DNA of 64,000 nt. Origin: Flaccisagitta enflata. Its lineage: Eukaryota; Chaetognatha; Sagittoidea; Aphragmophora. The translations under genes were made by a program, and so were the position numbers. The notes under the pieces were generated by a model, which worked only from the letters and a program-made list of their open reading frames with translations, searched no databases and had not been told where the DNA came from. Of the stretch, positions 9,943 through 21,619 are shown one piece after another (position 1 is the first letter of the stretch; each line of letters begins with the position of its first letter). The stretch lies in the NCBI GenBank assembly GCA_965153355.1, contig OZ231126.1, positions 44,268,001 to 44,332,000 of the forward strand, in the 5' to 3' direction.

Positions 9943-10653
9943 GCAAAAGCGTTACATGGTCAGCGGTACCCGATGCCCCTAAGTTAGTGTATGTGGGAAT
10001 GAGATTATGAGAGGGGCAGCGGCCCCGGAGGGGCCAATGACCTATGATTCCACATAGGGCAATTTTCTCCGGTTTGAAAAGCTAGGTGGGGGGGGGGGCG
10101 GGGGGGCTGAGAGGCCTGATTTTGAGTTTGAAAGGTCTGATTTAGGGTCTGAGAGGCGTGATTTTGGGTCTGAAAGGGACTGATTCGGAGGCTTAGGGGT
10201 CTAATTTGGGGTTTGAAAGGGCCTGATTTGGGGTCTGGGAGGCCTGATTTAGGGTCTAACAGGCCTGATATGGATCCAAGAGGCCTGATTTGGGGTCTCA
10301 GCGGTCCAATTTGGAGTCTGAAAAGGCCTGATTTAGGGTCTGAGAAGCTTGATTTGGGGGGTCTGAAATGCTTAATTTAGGGACTGAGAGGCTTGATTTG
10401 GGGTCTAAGAGGCCTGATTTGGGATCTGAGAGGCCTGATTTAAGGTCTGCGAGGCCTTATATTGGGTCTGAGAGGCCTGATTTCAGTGATTTGGGGTCAG
10501 AAAGGTCTGTTTTGGGGTCTGAAAGGCCTGATTTGGGTTCAAAAGGGCTTCATTTGCAGTCTGGGAGGCTGGGGGGGGGACGTACGGACGGAAACCGGAG
10601 AAAATTGCCCTATGTGGAATCATAGGTCATCGGCCCCTCCGGGGCCGCTGCCC
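9943..10653. repeat. Inverted-repeat cassette enclosing a minisatellite
   Basis: The left border reads AGTCGCAAAAGCG, GGTCAGCGGTACCCGATGCC, then GGGGCAGCGGCCCC, CCAATGACCTATGATTCCAC and ATAGGGCAATTTTCTCCGG. The block from GGGCAGCGG to TTCTCCGGTTT (10014-10073) returns inverted at 10592-10653, about 60 bp per arm. The enclosed array (10110-10570) has about 20 bp units of the type GAGGCCTGATTTGGGGTCT. A G-rich run lies at 10086-10106. Confidence 0.85.
10110..10570 (+). repeat. About 20 bp minisatellite (AGGCCTGATTTGGGGTCTGA type)
   Basis: More than twenty imperfect units. The unit is also the core of the arrays at 22780-23250 (inverted) and 43979-44400 (inverted). Confidence 0.9.
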
Positions 10654-11188
<535 letters not shown>

Positions 11189-12864
11189 AAGCGAGGTAGA
11201 AGTCAAAGTGATAAGCAGAGAGCCAGTTTGCCACATCTAAGCTTTGAATACAACAATTATCTCCTTTGCTTCACATTTAAATGATTTTTTGTAATGATTG
11301 ATTTATTCTTATCGCAGTGAGCAATCCGGCCCTGGCATTTCATTACTGAGCTATTGATTGGGATTTTTAGTACCGTTTAGAAATTTATTGCTTGTGCTAT
11401 TTTGAGAAGGTTGCCTTGAGCTAGGGTTGAAAGTGATACGAAGTAAAAGAGGAAACCTTAAAGTGGTAAAAGCTAGAGTGCTCTAGCATCAAAAGTACAG
11501 TTTTAAGATGCGTCCTTACATCTAATAATAGGTAGGGGGCGATATCAGCAGCTAGCTCGAAAAAGATTTTTAGCAATTTGACTGAAGTGAGGACGCTGAA
11601 TAAAACTGTGGAAAACCTAAGTCTTCAACATTACTCGTTTTGATGTTTTACAAACTTTCTTCTTTTAAAATGTGGGAAAAAAAGGTAACAGCGCATCTGA
11701 GATGTCGAATCTCCAATTCCCAAACTGGTTTCAAAACACGACAAATTGTCCTGTACCCTATTTTTGGCCGTACCGTATTCCGACCGAATCTGACGCGAAA
11801 TTGGCAGTCTGGGATTTTTTTTCTATCTGTCTATCTTGATGCTGAAAAGCCACAAAAACTCACTGAATATATATGCTCTGCCCGAAGCAACAGATTCACT
11901 ATATCTGTGCATATCCGACGCCCACGTGGTGTTATGTACAGTAGGGCTGACATCGAGCATTTTACAATTAATCATGGGAGACAGATTACTGATCAGTATT
12001 TCATTTGTATTTCTTTATAGAAATTCATTTCAATGAGGGCAATAAAGAGGCAAGGCATACTTAAACTAATGCACACCACGCAAACGAACACAGACATACG
12101 TAACTACACAAAACAGAACATGGAGAAAAAACAATTGCAAAGCAAAAAACAAATGATGCTACTTGACCTTTCAAGTTTCAGTGCAGGTCTTGGACCAATC
12201 AATTTAAAACGACAGTCGGAACTTCAATAACTACAATTCATCTCAATTCACGTCTGCAGAACGAATCTCTGCCTAGTGAATAAAAATTTAGGTACACCAC
12301 AACGCAACTCTTACAATTCATATCAATCCAATCATTCTCCAATCGAATTCATGAATGTATTACCACGCCCCCTGTATGCTTCCAAATTAGCCTTATCTAC
12401 CCTCGCAATCCATACAAAATCATAATATGAACAGAGGAGCTCCATTATTCAACCAACATGTGTGATAACGATGTAAAGACCCATCCGATGAGGCGCGCAC
12501 GTTGTAGAGAGCCGCAAAATTAACTTTCAGTTTCAGATGCTGTACGGCCTGTACCTGAGTATTTGTGAGTGTGTGTGTGTGTGTCCATATGTTTTCCGAT
12601 CTGCATGTCTGTCAGTCAATCTATGTCTCTTTTACACTCACCATTTGCGTTCATCTTGGTAGGAGTTTGAAGCTCCGCATGGTGATATTATATTGCAGTT
12701 GTCTCCATGAAATGCCGTCCTGATGATAAAATATTGGAGTGTTAAACCAGCCTTGGCCGCTTCATGTCTGATTGCTTGTCTTTTTACTGAAGGTAAGACA
12801 ATCTAAGTCTCATCGCTGTCTCTTTACCAATAAGCATCTATCTGTAGGACAGCGCATAAATTAG
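11189..12864. other. 1.7 kb without recognisable gene
   Basis: The longest frame (plus strand, 11640-12020) has no motif I recognise and no supporting splice or codon signal. A short (GT)n occurs at 12565-12583. Confidence 0.45.
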
Positions 12865-13015
12865 TTTTTAGTCGCGGACACGCGACTCCACCTTGCCGTG
12901 TCGGTCGGTACATCGGTACGTCGGTATGTCACATTTTTGAATTCCGAGCGGTTTTCGCATTATTGCTCCTGCCCAACCATCCGCGACTGGATTGCCGTGT
13001 ATCCGGCCTTGTTTT
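12865..13015 (+). mobile_element. HCE copy, 151 bp
   Basis: TTTTTAGTCGCGGACACGCG with stem AGTCGCG...CGCGACT, then CACCTTGCCGTGTCGGTCGG, GCTCCTGCCCAACC and GCCGTGTATCCGGCCTTGTT. This is one of the shortest near-complete copies. Confidence 0.85.
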
Positions 13016-13032
13016 ATCAATCCGTTTCTACA

Positions 13033-13095
13033 CTCAATCTCTGTCTCTCTGTCTCTGTCTCTCTGTCTCTCTGTCTCTCTGTCTCTCTGTCTCTG

Positions 13096-13149
<54 letters not shown>

Positions 13150-13242
13150 AGAAAGACACGCGCACGCGCACACACACACACGCACACACACGCGCATGCG
13201 CGCGCACACATACAAACACACAAACACACACACACACACACA

Positions 13243-13334
<92 letters not shown>

Positions 13335-13346
13335 GAGGCACACACA
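13033..13346 (+). repeat. (CTGTCT)n/(CT)n followed by (CA)n
   Basis: CTCTCTGT repeats at 13035-13150, a CG-containing CACG transition, then (CA)n to about 13332. Confidence 0.97.
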
Positions 13347-13417
13347 CATTGTCTATCTAACCATCAATGAATTTTGAAGAAAGATGGTCTTTGAGCTTTG
13401 ATGTGAATTTCGCAGCT

Positions 13418-13495
13418 TACGAATGCGTTACCCGACCAACCGACAGACCAACGGACACAGCCAGTTATAGAGGTGCTTTTTCGCACCTAAAAACT
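13418..13495 (-). mobile_element. HCE 5' fragment, AGGTGC-stem subtype
   Basis: On the minus strand it reads TTTTTAGGTGCGAAAAAGCA with stem AGGTGC/GCACCT, then CTATAACTGGCTGTGTCCG and GGTTGGTCGG, ending near CGCATTCG. Confidence 0.7.
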
Positions 13496-13680
13496 AATTA
13501 GTAATGCAAAACTTATCGCCACAAAAAAATTACCACGTCAGCACTGTAATTGTTGACAGTGATGGAGTCTTTTCTTTGTCCTTTCTTAGCCGGTTTGAAG
13601 ATAATGAGTCCCGCGCATAAGTGTTGTTTTGGTCAGCGCCATTTTTGACATTTTCTCCAGTTTTGGCGTCTTAAGAGTTA

Positions 13681-14743
13681 CAGTAGATGTCATCTAAACT
13701 TGGAAAGACTGGGGAATTCATAATAGGAAAATAAATAAACCTATGAAACTGATATTTGGTATATAAACTAATAAAAGAATATTTTATTGACGATGGGTGT
13801 CTGTTGCTACAGAAATATATTTTCATGTATTCCCGCTAAAATTTTAACATTTTGAGAATTTTTTTGAAGGAACATTGTTTAAAATTGTTTAAAATCCAAT
13901 TTGCAACAACTTTACCACAGTATGTTCTGTAAGAATATCGCTCGGGAGCATCACACATAGTTACGCTCCCTAGCAACGGCTAAACTAGCAATATTCTTAC
14001 AAAACATACTGTGGGCATCAGGGACAAATTGGGTCGGAATTTTCAAAAATCTTTTTTTGATTTCATGTTAAATAAATGTGAATTCTGAGCGTAGTAAAAG
14101 CTACTTAAATTTTCTAAAGTATCTCAACCAAACGCCAGTGATAAAAATAAGTTTGGCGCCTTAAAAAACAATGATACCACAATTTTTTCACCTATCTTAG
14201 CTCATATGATCATGGGCCACTATAATATGCGAGTTGATTACATTCGTAGGCGTATTGATTCCATGAGGGCAATTTGTTGAAAAAATCGCATCAGTCAAAG
14301 TTATCCTCTGACCCTCTGCGTTCAAGAGAGAAATACCTTTTCAAACTCTTTTTTGACATTGTAGTGGTTTTCTTGATGAATCACCGTGAAGCTGACGCAT
14401 GCTGGTTTTTTGTTTTGTATATTCATTTTGTGTTTTATCAAACGAGAAAAAAAATCCTGTGCTTTTTGCATCTAATCTCACCTATTCTGTAAGCGATTTC
14501 AGAAACACACTCTTCTATACAATATGGAAAGTTGTAGCAAATTTTGTTTTAAGCAATGTTCCCTCAAAAAATTTCTCAAAATATTGATATTTTAGCGGGA
14601 ATACATGGAAATGTGTTTCCATGGCAACCAACACCTATTGTCAATAAAGCATTCTTTTATTAGTTTATAATCCAAATATCAGTTCTTTATATTCATTTCA
14701 ATATGAATTCCCTCGCATTTCCAAGTCTAGACGACATCTACTG
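13681..14743. mobile_element. Tc1/mariner-like foldback element with about 230 bp arms
   Basis: The left arm starts CAGTAGATGTCATCTAAACT. The right arm, read inverted from 14743, starts CAGTAGATGTCGTCTAGACT. The arms stay alignable through ACTGATATTTGG, AATAAAAGAAT, TTTATTGAC and TTCCCGCTAAAAT to about 13910 and back to about 14530. TA flanks both ends (13679-13680, 14744-14745). There is no transposase frame. A second, smaller palindrome is nested at 13915-14014. Confidence 0.85.
13915..14014. repeat. Nested 100 bp palindrome
   Basis: CCACAGTATGTTCTGTAAGA at the left pairs with the inverted CCACAGTATGTTTTGTAAGA at the right. A GGGAGC/GCTCCC inner stem is also present. Confidence 0.75.
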
Positions 14744-14847
14744 TACGACATCAACACCTTCCAATGACGGCTTCGTCCGTCCATGGCACCTTCGTCATTG
14801 GTGTTTATCACCATTAGTTTCGTAAAAGTCGTCTTTATCATAGTCTT

Positions 14848-15070
14848 CTATACCGTCATCGTCTTCATCGTCGTCGTCTTCATCGTCGTTGTCTTCATCG
14901 TCGTTGTCTTCATTGTCGTTGTCTTCATTGTCGTCGTCTTCATTGTCGTCGTCTTCATCGGCGTCGTCTTCATCGGCGTCGTCTTCATAGTTGTCTTCAT
15001 CTTCGTTGTCTTCATCACCGTCGTTTTAATCATCGTTTTCATCGTCTTTGTTGTTTTCATCATCCTCTTT
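14848..15070 (+). repeat. 12 bp GTCGTCTTCATC minisatellite
   Basis: Units GTCGTCTTCATC, GTTGTCTTCATT and GGCGTCTTCATC, breaking up after 15000. Confidence 0.92.
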
Positions 15071-15228
15071 TTTAACAGCGTTGTCGTCTTTATCATGATC
15101 ATGTCAAAAAATTGTCAATCAATAGTGAGGTTATAAAATCCGCATGCCGCAAATAAGCGGGGCATCAGGTCCCAGTGTCAGACTTCAATTGTTTTTTATA
15201 CCTAGATATATTGATAGATAAACACTAT

Positions 15229-15404
15229 TTTTAGTCGCGGACTAGCGACTCTATAAGAGGCTTTGTCCGTCCGTCCGTCCGTCGGTTGGTTGGTCGGTCG
15301 GTCGGTTGGTCCGTGGTGATCGAGTTGAGAGAGTGCGAAAACGCGCATTTCCGCCCCTGCCCACCCGTCCGCGACAGGTATTGGCCGTGTATCCGGCCTT
15401 GTTT
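15229..15404 (+). mobile_element. HCE reference copy, 176 bp
   Basis: The 5' stem-loop AGTCGC-GGACTA-GCGACT is at 15233-15250, followed by CTATAAGAGGCTTTGTCCG, GGTTGGTTGGTCGGTCGG, a middle with GATCGAGTTGAGAGAGTGCG and ATTTCCGCCCCTGCCCACCC, then the 3' stem-loop GGCC-GTGTATCC-GGCC at 15383-15398 and TTGTTT. No protein is encoded. Confidence 0.9.
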
Positions 15405-16135
15405 CTTTCATTTACTTAATTCTAGCCTGAGCATCCGACTGCGGGCATGTAAGCTTACGCTCCCGATGCCCCTTTCAATATGGCGTCATCATAGTGAGCG
15501 AAAGGCGTTCATTTGAAGGCGAGTGCCGAGTGAGCCTAATAAGAAGGGACCAATTTCTGTTGAGCTGACGAAAAGGTTTCATCCAGCAAGTGCTCTGAGT
15601 CGTCAAATTCATTTATTGGCCGTCATTATGTATGCATTGTCTGGAGATTTGTGTGGAAATTTGCGCAAATCTTCCTAAAATATTTTTTGACCATTCAGTC
15701 TCTTAATCGAAACTTCGGAAGAAGAAATTTCTCGTTGATAACAGAATCGTCTTCGATAAACCCAGGTTTCTCGTTTCGGAAGTATTGACTGCTGTTTTCT
15801 TCAGATGCACTTATTCTACACAACGCATTAAAAGACAAGTTTTGAATTCAACTGTTTAAACTTTTTTTCCATATGTAGCACACCTCGTAACACTTGCTAT
15901 GATAAGGTTCCCGTTCAAGAACTTTCTGGCCACAGGTGGAAATCAGGCCAAATACTTTCCAAAGACTCGCATAATTTGTTAATGATCCCATTTAGAACAT
16001 GGAGGGCAGGAAAGGTTAAGTATTCACCCGTGGGGATATCAGCATCAGTCTTGACAACCTGTTCGAACTTGACGGAGAAATGTTTCTTGGCATCTGCAGC
16101 ACGTTACTTTGACATCATGAAACTATTGTAGTTTT
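15405..16135. other. Sequence without recognisable gene
   Basis: No feature called. Confidence 0.4.
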
Positions 16136-16136
<1 letters not shown>

Positions 16137-16189
<53 letters not shown>

Positions 16190-16246
16190 GGCGGCATGAG
16201 AGAGTGAGTGATATATAGATACTCTCTCTGCACTCACATGTCTCTT

Positions 16247-16310
<64 letters not shown>
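16137..16310. repeat. (GA)n and (CT)n in inverted orientation
   Basis: (GA)n at 16137-16186 and (CT)n at 16240-16309, separated by about 55 bp, so the single strand could fold back. Confidence 0.95.
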
Positions 16311-16404
16311 CCTTCAATCGATCTAAGGGTGTCGCCACATGTATCACCGCCCTCCTGTCTTTGGTTCCAATGGCAAATGTAGCAGGAGTAAAGGCTCTTG
16401 TGCC

Positions 16405-16497
16405 CCGCGGAATGAGTGAATGAATGAATAAATGAATGAATGAAACAATGAATGCATGAATGAATGAATTAATGAATGAATTAATGAATAAAACATG
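16405..16497 (+). repeat. (GAAT)n microsatellite
   Basis: Imperfect GAATGAAT repeat. A second array of the same unit is at 17277-17345. Confidence 0.9.
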
Positions 16498-16502
16498 ATT
16501 AA

Positions 16503-17152
16503 ATAGTCGCAAAAGCGTTAGATGGTCAGCGGTACCCGTTGCCCCTGTAGGTATGTGTGGATGTGTGACGGTGAGAGGGGCAGCGGCCCCGAAGGGGCCG
16601 ATGACCTATGCTTATGATGTTCATGATGATGTAATTTGAGTCATAAGGCTGGGATTTGAGCCAAAAGATTGGAATATGAGCAATGAAGCTGGGATTTAAG
16701 CCATAAGGTTGGAATTTGAGCCCTGAGCCTGGGATTCAAGCTGGCGACTGTGATTTGGGCTTGAGGCTGCGATTTGAGCTTCGAAGCCTGGGGGGGGGAG
16801 AAGAAGGAGGAGGAGGAGAAGAAGGAAGAGGGGGGATTTGAGAGGTCAGCAGGCCCCGAAGGAACCGATGACCTATGCTAGGCTGTAATTTGAGTCATAA
16901 GGCTGGGATTTGAGCCAAAAGATTGGAATATGGGCGATGAAGCTGGGATTTAAGCCATAAGGTTGGAATTTGAGCCCTGAGCCTGGGATTCAAGCTGGCG
17001 ACTGTGATTTGGGCTTGAGGCTGCGATTTGAGCTTCGAAGCCTGGGGGGGGGGGGACGGAGAAGGAGGAGAAGAAGGAGAAGGAGAAGGAGGAGGAGAAA
17101 ATTTCTCCCTGTGTGAAAGCATAGGTCATCGGCCCCTTCGGGGCCGCTGCCC
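16503..17152. repeat. Inverted-repeat cassette with duplicated interior
   Basis: The left border is AGTCGCAAAAGCG, GGTCAGCGGTACCCGTTGCC and GGGGCAGCGGCCCCGAAGGG. The right border is GGAGAAAATTTCTCCCTGTG and GGCCCCTTCGGGGCCGCTGCCC-like sequence. The interior is a roughly 250 bp segment present twice (16626-16800 and 16886-17050), built of units like GGCTGGGATTTGAGCC. Internal cassette sequence GGCCCCGAAGGAACCGATGA occurs at 16853. Confidence 0.85.
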
Positions 17153-17154
17153 AA

Positions 17155-17470
17155 AAGGAGAAAGGAATATTGATTGAGAGTATTTTCAGAAATCTTATGA
17201 AAACATGACTGACAGATCGAAATCCAAACTAACCAACAGATGGACAGACAGACTGACAAACTGTCAGGCGAACCATGAATGAATGAATGATTTAATGAAT
17301 GAACGAATGAATGAATGAATGAATGAACGAATGAATGAATGAATGTATAAAACATCATTACAAAGGAGAAAGGAATATTGATTGAGAGTGTTTTCAGAGA
17401 TCTTTTGAAAACATAACTGACAGATTGAAATGCAAACTGACCAACAGATGGACAGACAGGCAGACAGACA
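17155..17470 (+). repeat. About 208 bp direct duplication
   Basis: AAAGGAGAAAGGAATATTGA followed by TTGAGAGT-TTTTCAGA, ACCAACAGATGGACAGACAG occurs at 17155 and again at 17363. A (GAAT)n array (17277-17345) separates the copies. Confidence 0.85.
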
Positions 17471-18590
17471 GACAAACTGACAGGCTAACCAATGGACAGG
17501 CCAATAGACTGGACTTCGTTTAGATACGCAAGGACGTTATGATTTGGAGAGGTAAAAAGAATAAAGACATAGATTTCAGTCAGCTACAAGCATTTGGCCT
17601 GTGGTGGGACTCCCTTACAGGCTCTCAAAGGGGCTGATATCTCCCATGATGGATTTTTTCAAAAAAGATAACCAAATATCTTCAAATCGAGACCATCTCC
17701 AAGTATTTTGGCCAATTCGTTTAGAAATTATTCTTCAAACAAGGTAAACTTTCCGTTGTATGGATACTACCATCTGACCTGTTTTTGTTCTTGATGATAG
17801 AGGGCATTTCACCAAAAGTTTGCTTTAAAAAAGACTTACCAAATAGTGGGGGATGTTCCCCACACACTACTGAACACTTCTCCACCGATCAGTGCCGCAG
17901 ACACTCAAGTCTGATTAAATCGCTATATGGGAACGGCGTGTTTACGGTTCTGAAGTTAAAATAGAATTGTCAAAATCATGCCTTCGCTAAACCACCTGGC
18001 ATAGTGTTTAAGATAGGTGCTGAATCTTTTCAACGAGCACCCATGCATATTCATGATTAACATGGCTCAAACTACGCTAACGGAAATTTTCATTCTTAAT
18101 GCCGGAGAAGCAGAGTCCTTTCCTTGAAAATCTGGACTGTAAGACTGATACTAACGCCACGGTCGCCAAAACTTCCAAAATTTACACAGCTAACACTGCC
18201 GTCCCTGGCCCTGCTGCTTCCACTGCTCCTAAAGCCGATGGAACCACTCCGCCCAAGTTAAGAATGACTTAACTTACTAAGTTTATTACTTTGCTCCTCC
18301 CATTCTTACAGCAGCAGCTTACAGCTCTTACGACATCACTACCACCTCTCACCCACTTTCAAGTAAAACCGTCTTATTAGCGGCGGACACGCAACTCTAT
18401 AAGAGTCTGGCCTTCAGTCGGTCCGTCCATTAGTCCGTTGGTAAGCCTAAACGTCCCCAAGATTCGCCTCCATTTTCTGCAACATTCACCTCAATGCTCC
18501 AGACGGATTGTCTTTTCTGCAACCCCAACACAATCGACACGTCTGATGACAGTCCCTTTCATACAAAAGTCGTCTCACTCTCAATCTCTG
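17471..18590. other. 1.1 kb without recognisable gene
   Basis: Only a degenerate HCE 5' end at 18370-18440 (GGCGGACACGCAACTCTATA, then GTCGGTCCGTCC). Otherwise nothing called. Confidence 0.4.
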
Positions 18591-18595
18591 TCTAT

Positions 18596-18598
18596 CTA

Positions 18599-18686
<88 letters not shown>
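18596..18686 (+). repeat. (GTCT)n(CT)n microsatellite
   Basis: GTCT repeats to 18632, then CT repeats to 18684. The sequence after it (GATTGCCAAGTTATCATCAA) recurs at 52518, also just after a (CT)n tract. Confidence 0.95.
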
Positions 18687-18693
<7 letters not shown>

Positions 18694-18767
18694 TTGATTG
18701 CCAAGTTATCATCAATATTATTGCAAATTTTCCTCAAACTCAAATTATCTTATAACTTTGTCTCTGA

Positions 18768-19425
18768 CAACTGCATAATGCAGTTGGATAAAACAATATG
18801 CTGACACTCTTTGAATTACCTTTTACAAATTTCTACTCATTAAAAAATTGTTAATCTGCCCCTCCATAAGCTCGTTCATAACTTATGTTCTGATATTTCA
18901 GTTTATTTTTATAAACATTATGATTTTTTAAAACAAATAATTGTCCTTTTTGTAACAAAACTACACAGGATTTTGCTGAAATCTGGGAAATCTGTAGGAA
19001 CCTTAAGGCCAAAACAAATACGGAAGATGAAGGAATCCTAAAAAAAAATTGTCATCTTCATGATTTTTGCTACTCCACATTACCTAAGTAGGGTGAAGGG
19101 ATATTCCCAACCTTTGCTATGTGAAGCACTTGGGCAATGATTTTCCTTTTTTCAAAATTCTTTCATCTTGCGTTTTGGCCTTAAAGTTCCCACAGATTTC
19201 CCAGAATTCAGTAAAATCCTATGTAGTTTATTTGCAAAAATGGCAATTATTGGTTTTAAAAAGTCATGATATTTGTAAAAATAAACTAAAATATCAGATC
19301 ATAAGCTATAAAAAGAGCTTATGAAAAAGCAGAATTACAAGTCTATGAAGAAAAAAAAATTGTAAAAGCTTATTCAAACAAGGTCAGAATATTGTTTTAT
19401 CCCACTGCATTATGCAAATTAGGTC
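18768..19425. mobile_element. Long imperfect palindrome, foldback element remnant
   Basis: The left arm GCATAATGCAGTTGGATAAA through GATATTTCAGTTTATTTTTA and AAATCTG-AGGAAC-TTAAGGCC returns inverted in the right arm ending at TTATCCCACTGCATTATGC. The arms are about 280-300 bp each. No target duplication is clear. Confidence 0.7.
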
Positions 19426-20754
19426 CTCCAAATCAATTTTCAATCAATCAATCAATGGAAGATAAATAATTTTTGATAAAAGAAGAATAGTAAGGGTTCT
19501 AAAATTTGCCGCTCCATATTAGGTAAAGAGGGCGAAGAGAAATAACCAACTTTTGCTATGTGAAGCATCCAAGTGAAGCACCCAAACGCTGCATTTCCGC
19601 GCAAAATGCCTCGCAAACATCTTTACGGCAAAATTGTTCCATTTTTGCGGCAGATGAGACATCTGAAGAAGGTACGGAGGTACAGCAGCAGCAAAAACAA
19701 CATCAGCAGCAGCAACAATCATGACAGTATACTGTTACTCCAGTAGCAGCAATAACAACGACGAATGCAGCAGGGATAGCAAATACAGTAGCAGCAACAA
19801 TAGTGATAGCAGCAGTGACGGAATATAGTTGTCGCAGCCGAAGCAGCAAAAAAAAAAAAAAAAACAAAACAAAAACTGCAGCTGCAGCGACAACCGCAGC
19901 GGTAATAGCAGCGGTGATGGTATTGGAACGAGCTAATGACAGCGACGGCAACGTCAGAAGTAAACAATATCAGCAGCACACAACAAAAAAGCAATTATTT
20001 ACAGCAACAACAGCAAGAAAAAAGCAACTGAAGCAATGACAGCAGCAGCAATCATGGGCGGCAATAGTAACAGCAGCAACAACTTTGGGTCGAGAGAAAT
20101 GGATAATTGTTACTACGCGATGCAAAATTTGCTGCTCTAGAAAATTTGATTTATCTTTATAATGTGCAAAATATGGACATGAACACATGGCATATCAAAA
20201 TTACCTAGTTACAGATTTAAATGAAATTGAACAAGAGCCCCCAAGAAAACTGTATTGATTGTTAGCTTATGATGATACAAATGGCACAATCAGTGATTTA
20301 AAAATTGTGCTTCCCAAGATGTAGCTGATAAATGGGGGGGGGGGGAGTCCGTTCAATTGCACTCAAATCGGTCGAAATGCAAATTATCATATGACCAAGG
20401 AATCAACAAAGACGATTTTTTTTGACAATGGATCATGTATTGCATATTCAAATATCGTTAAAACATTTTTTTACATCAATACATTTCTCTTGTACTTCAA
20501 AGAGTCTGTCGCTTTATCTTTCCTGGGGCGCCTAATAAAAAAAAATCAAAAATTGATTCTCTTATTTTGCTTTCAGAATTGACTGGGTTATCAAAAAATA
20601 TTTTTAGGTATTTCGACTCATGCTAATGGATGGATTGTCGGACCAACAGACCAATGGATGGACCAATGGACGGAGAAATTCTCTCACAGAGTTGTGTGTT
20701 GCAACTAAAGATACAACTTACGCTGTTATCAAAAACTATTTGCAGCGGTTGCTA
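19426..20754. other. CAG/CAA-scattered sequence and unannotated region
   Basis: 19665-20080 has many interrupted CAG, CAA and AGCAGCAAC units without a consistent open frame. A poly-A tract lies at 19850-19862. An HCE 5' remnant on the minus strand has the stem AGTTG-CAACACA-CAACT at 20706-20690. A G run is at 20336-20346. Confidence 0.5.
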
Positions 20755-20995
20755 AACAAGGCCGGATACACGGCCAATAAGTAGGCACTGGCAGTAATGT
20801 GGGTGGGCTGGGGCAGTATGGGGGTGGACGGGGCAGTATGGGGGTGGACGGGGCTGTATTGTGCCTGGGCAGGAGCAGTAATGTTCAATAGTCCGTATTT
20901 CAGTCGATTTCTTGTCATCCAAAATTTCGCGGTGCTGACCTATGGACCCTCCTTCCTGGGGACACAGCCTGTTATAGAGTCGCTTAGCCAGCAAC
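20755..20995 (-). mobile_element. HCE copy with altered middle
   Basis: Begins AACAAGGCCGGATACACGGC (inverted 3' end) and ends with GTTATAGAGTCGCTTAGCCAGC and AAAAAATC. The middle holds three GGGGTGGACGGGGC-type repeats. Confidence 0.7.
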
Positions 20996-21164
20996 AAAAA
21001 ATCAGTATTTGGGTCCGCGACAGAGGGGGGGTTGAATATCACCAATTCCATAAGATCGCTATGACCAAAAGATCCCTAACCCTGTAAGTTCGCTGAAGAG
21101 CCTCCATACAAAGTTTCATGCAAATCCGTTGAAAAATGGCAAAGTTATGCACGTTTTTCACTTT

Positions 21165-21600
21165 TGGGGTGGTTGGGTGGTAGGCCGGTTTGGATATATT
21201 GTGTGCATATGTTGAGTTCTTCCATTTAGAGACTCCATACCAAGTTTTAACCAAATTGGTTGAAAAAAGTCCAATTTATGCAAGTTTCTCGCTTTTAAGC
21301 CAGTAAGCTGGTTGGGCGGTAGGTCGGTTTGGCCAGTTAGCATACTGAAACATAAATAAATCACATACATGTGTTGAGTCATTCCATTTAGAGATTCCGT
21401 ACCGAATTTCAACCAAATTGGTTGAAAAACGCCAAAGATATGCAAAATTTTCACTTTTAGGCTGGTAGGCTGGTTGGGTGGTAGGCTGGTTTGACAGGAT
21501 AAAAAGTGCGCTTATGTTGAGTTCTTTCATTTAGAGACTCCATATCAAGTTTCAACCAAATTATGCATGTTTTTCACTCTTTGGTTGGTAGGCTGGTTGA
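21165..21600 (+). repeat. About 135 bp satellite, three to four units
   Basis: Units contain GTTGAGT-TTCCATTTAGAGA, TCAACCAAATTGGTTGAAAA and GGTAGGCTGGTTGGGTGGTA. One more unit lies at 39990-40160. Confidence 0.85.
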
Positions 21601-21619
21601 GTGGTAGGTTCGGGTGTGT

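Noticed and set aside
15229-15404. Helitron assignment of the hairpin-capped elements
   Set aside because: The 3' end is TTGTT rather than CTRR after the hairpin, and no Rep/helicase sequence is in the window; kept only as a hypothesis.
15233-15404. tRNA or other known small RNA as the source of the hairpin-capped elements
   Set aside because: I could not see pol III A/B boxes in the right order or a tRNA-like fold; stems are too short and terminal.
19665-20080. CAG/CAA-rich segment as a polyglutamine exon
   Set aside because: No frame stays open through it on either strand long enough, and the repeat changes phase repeatedly.
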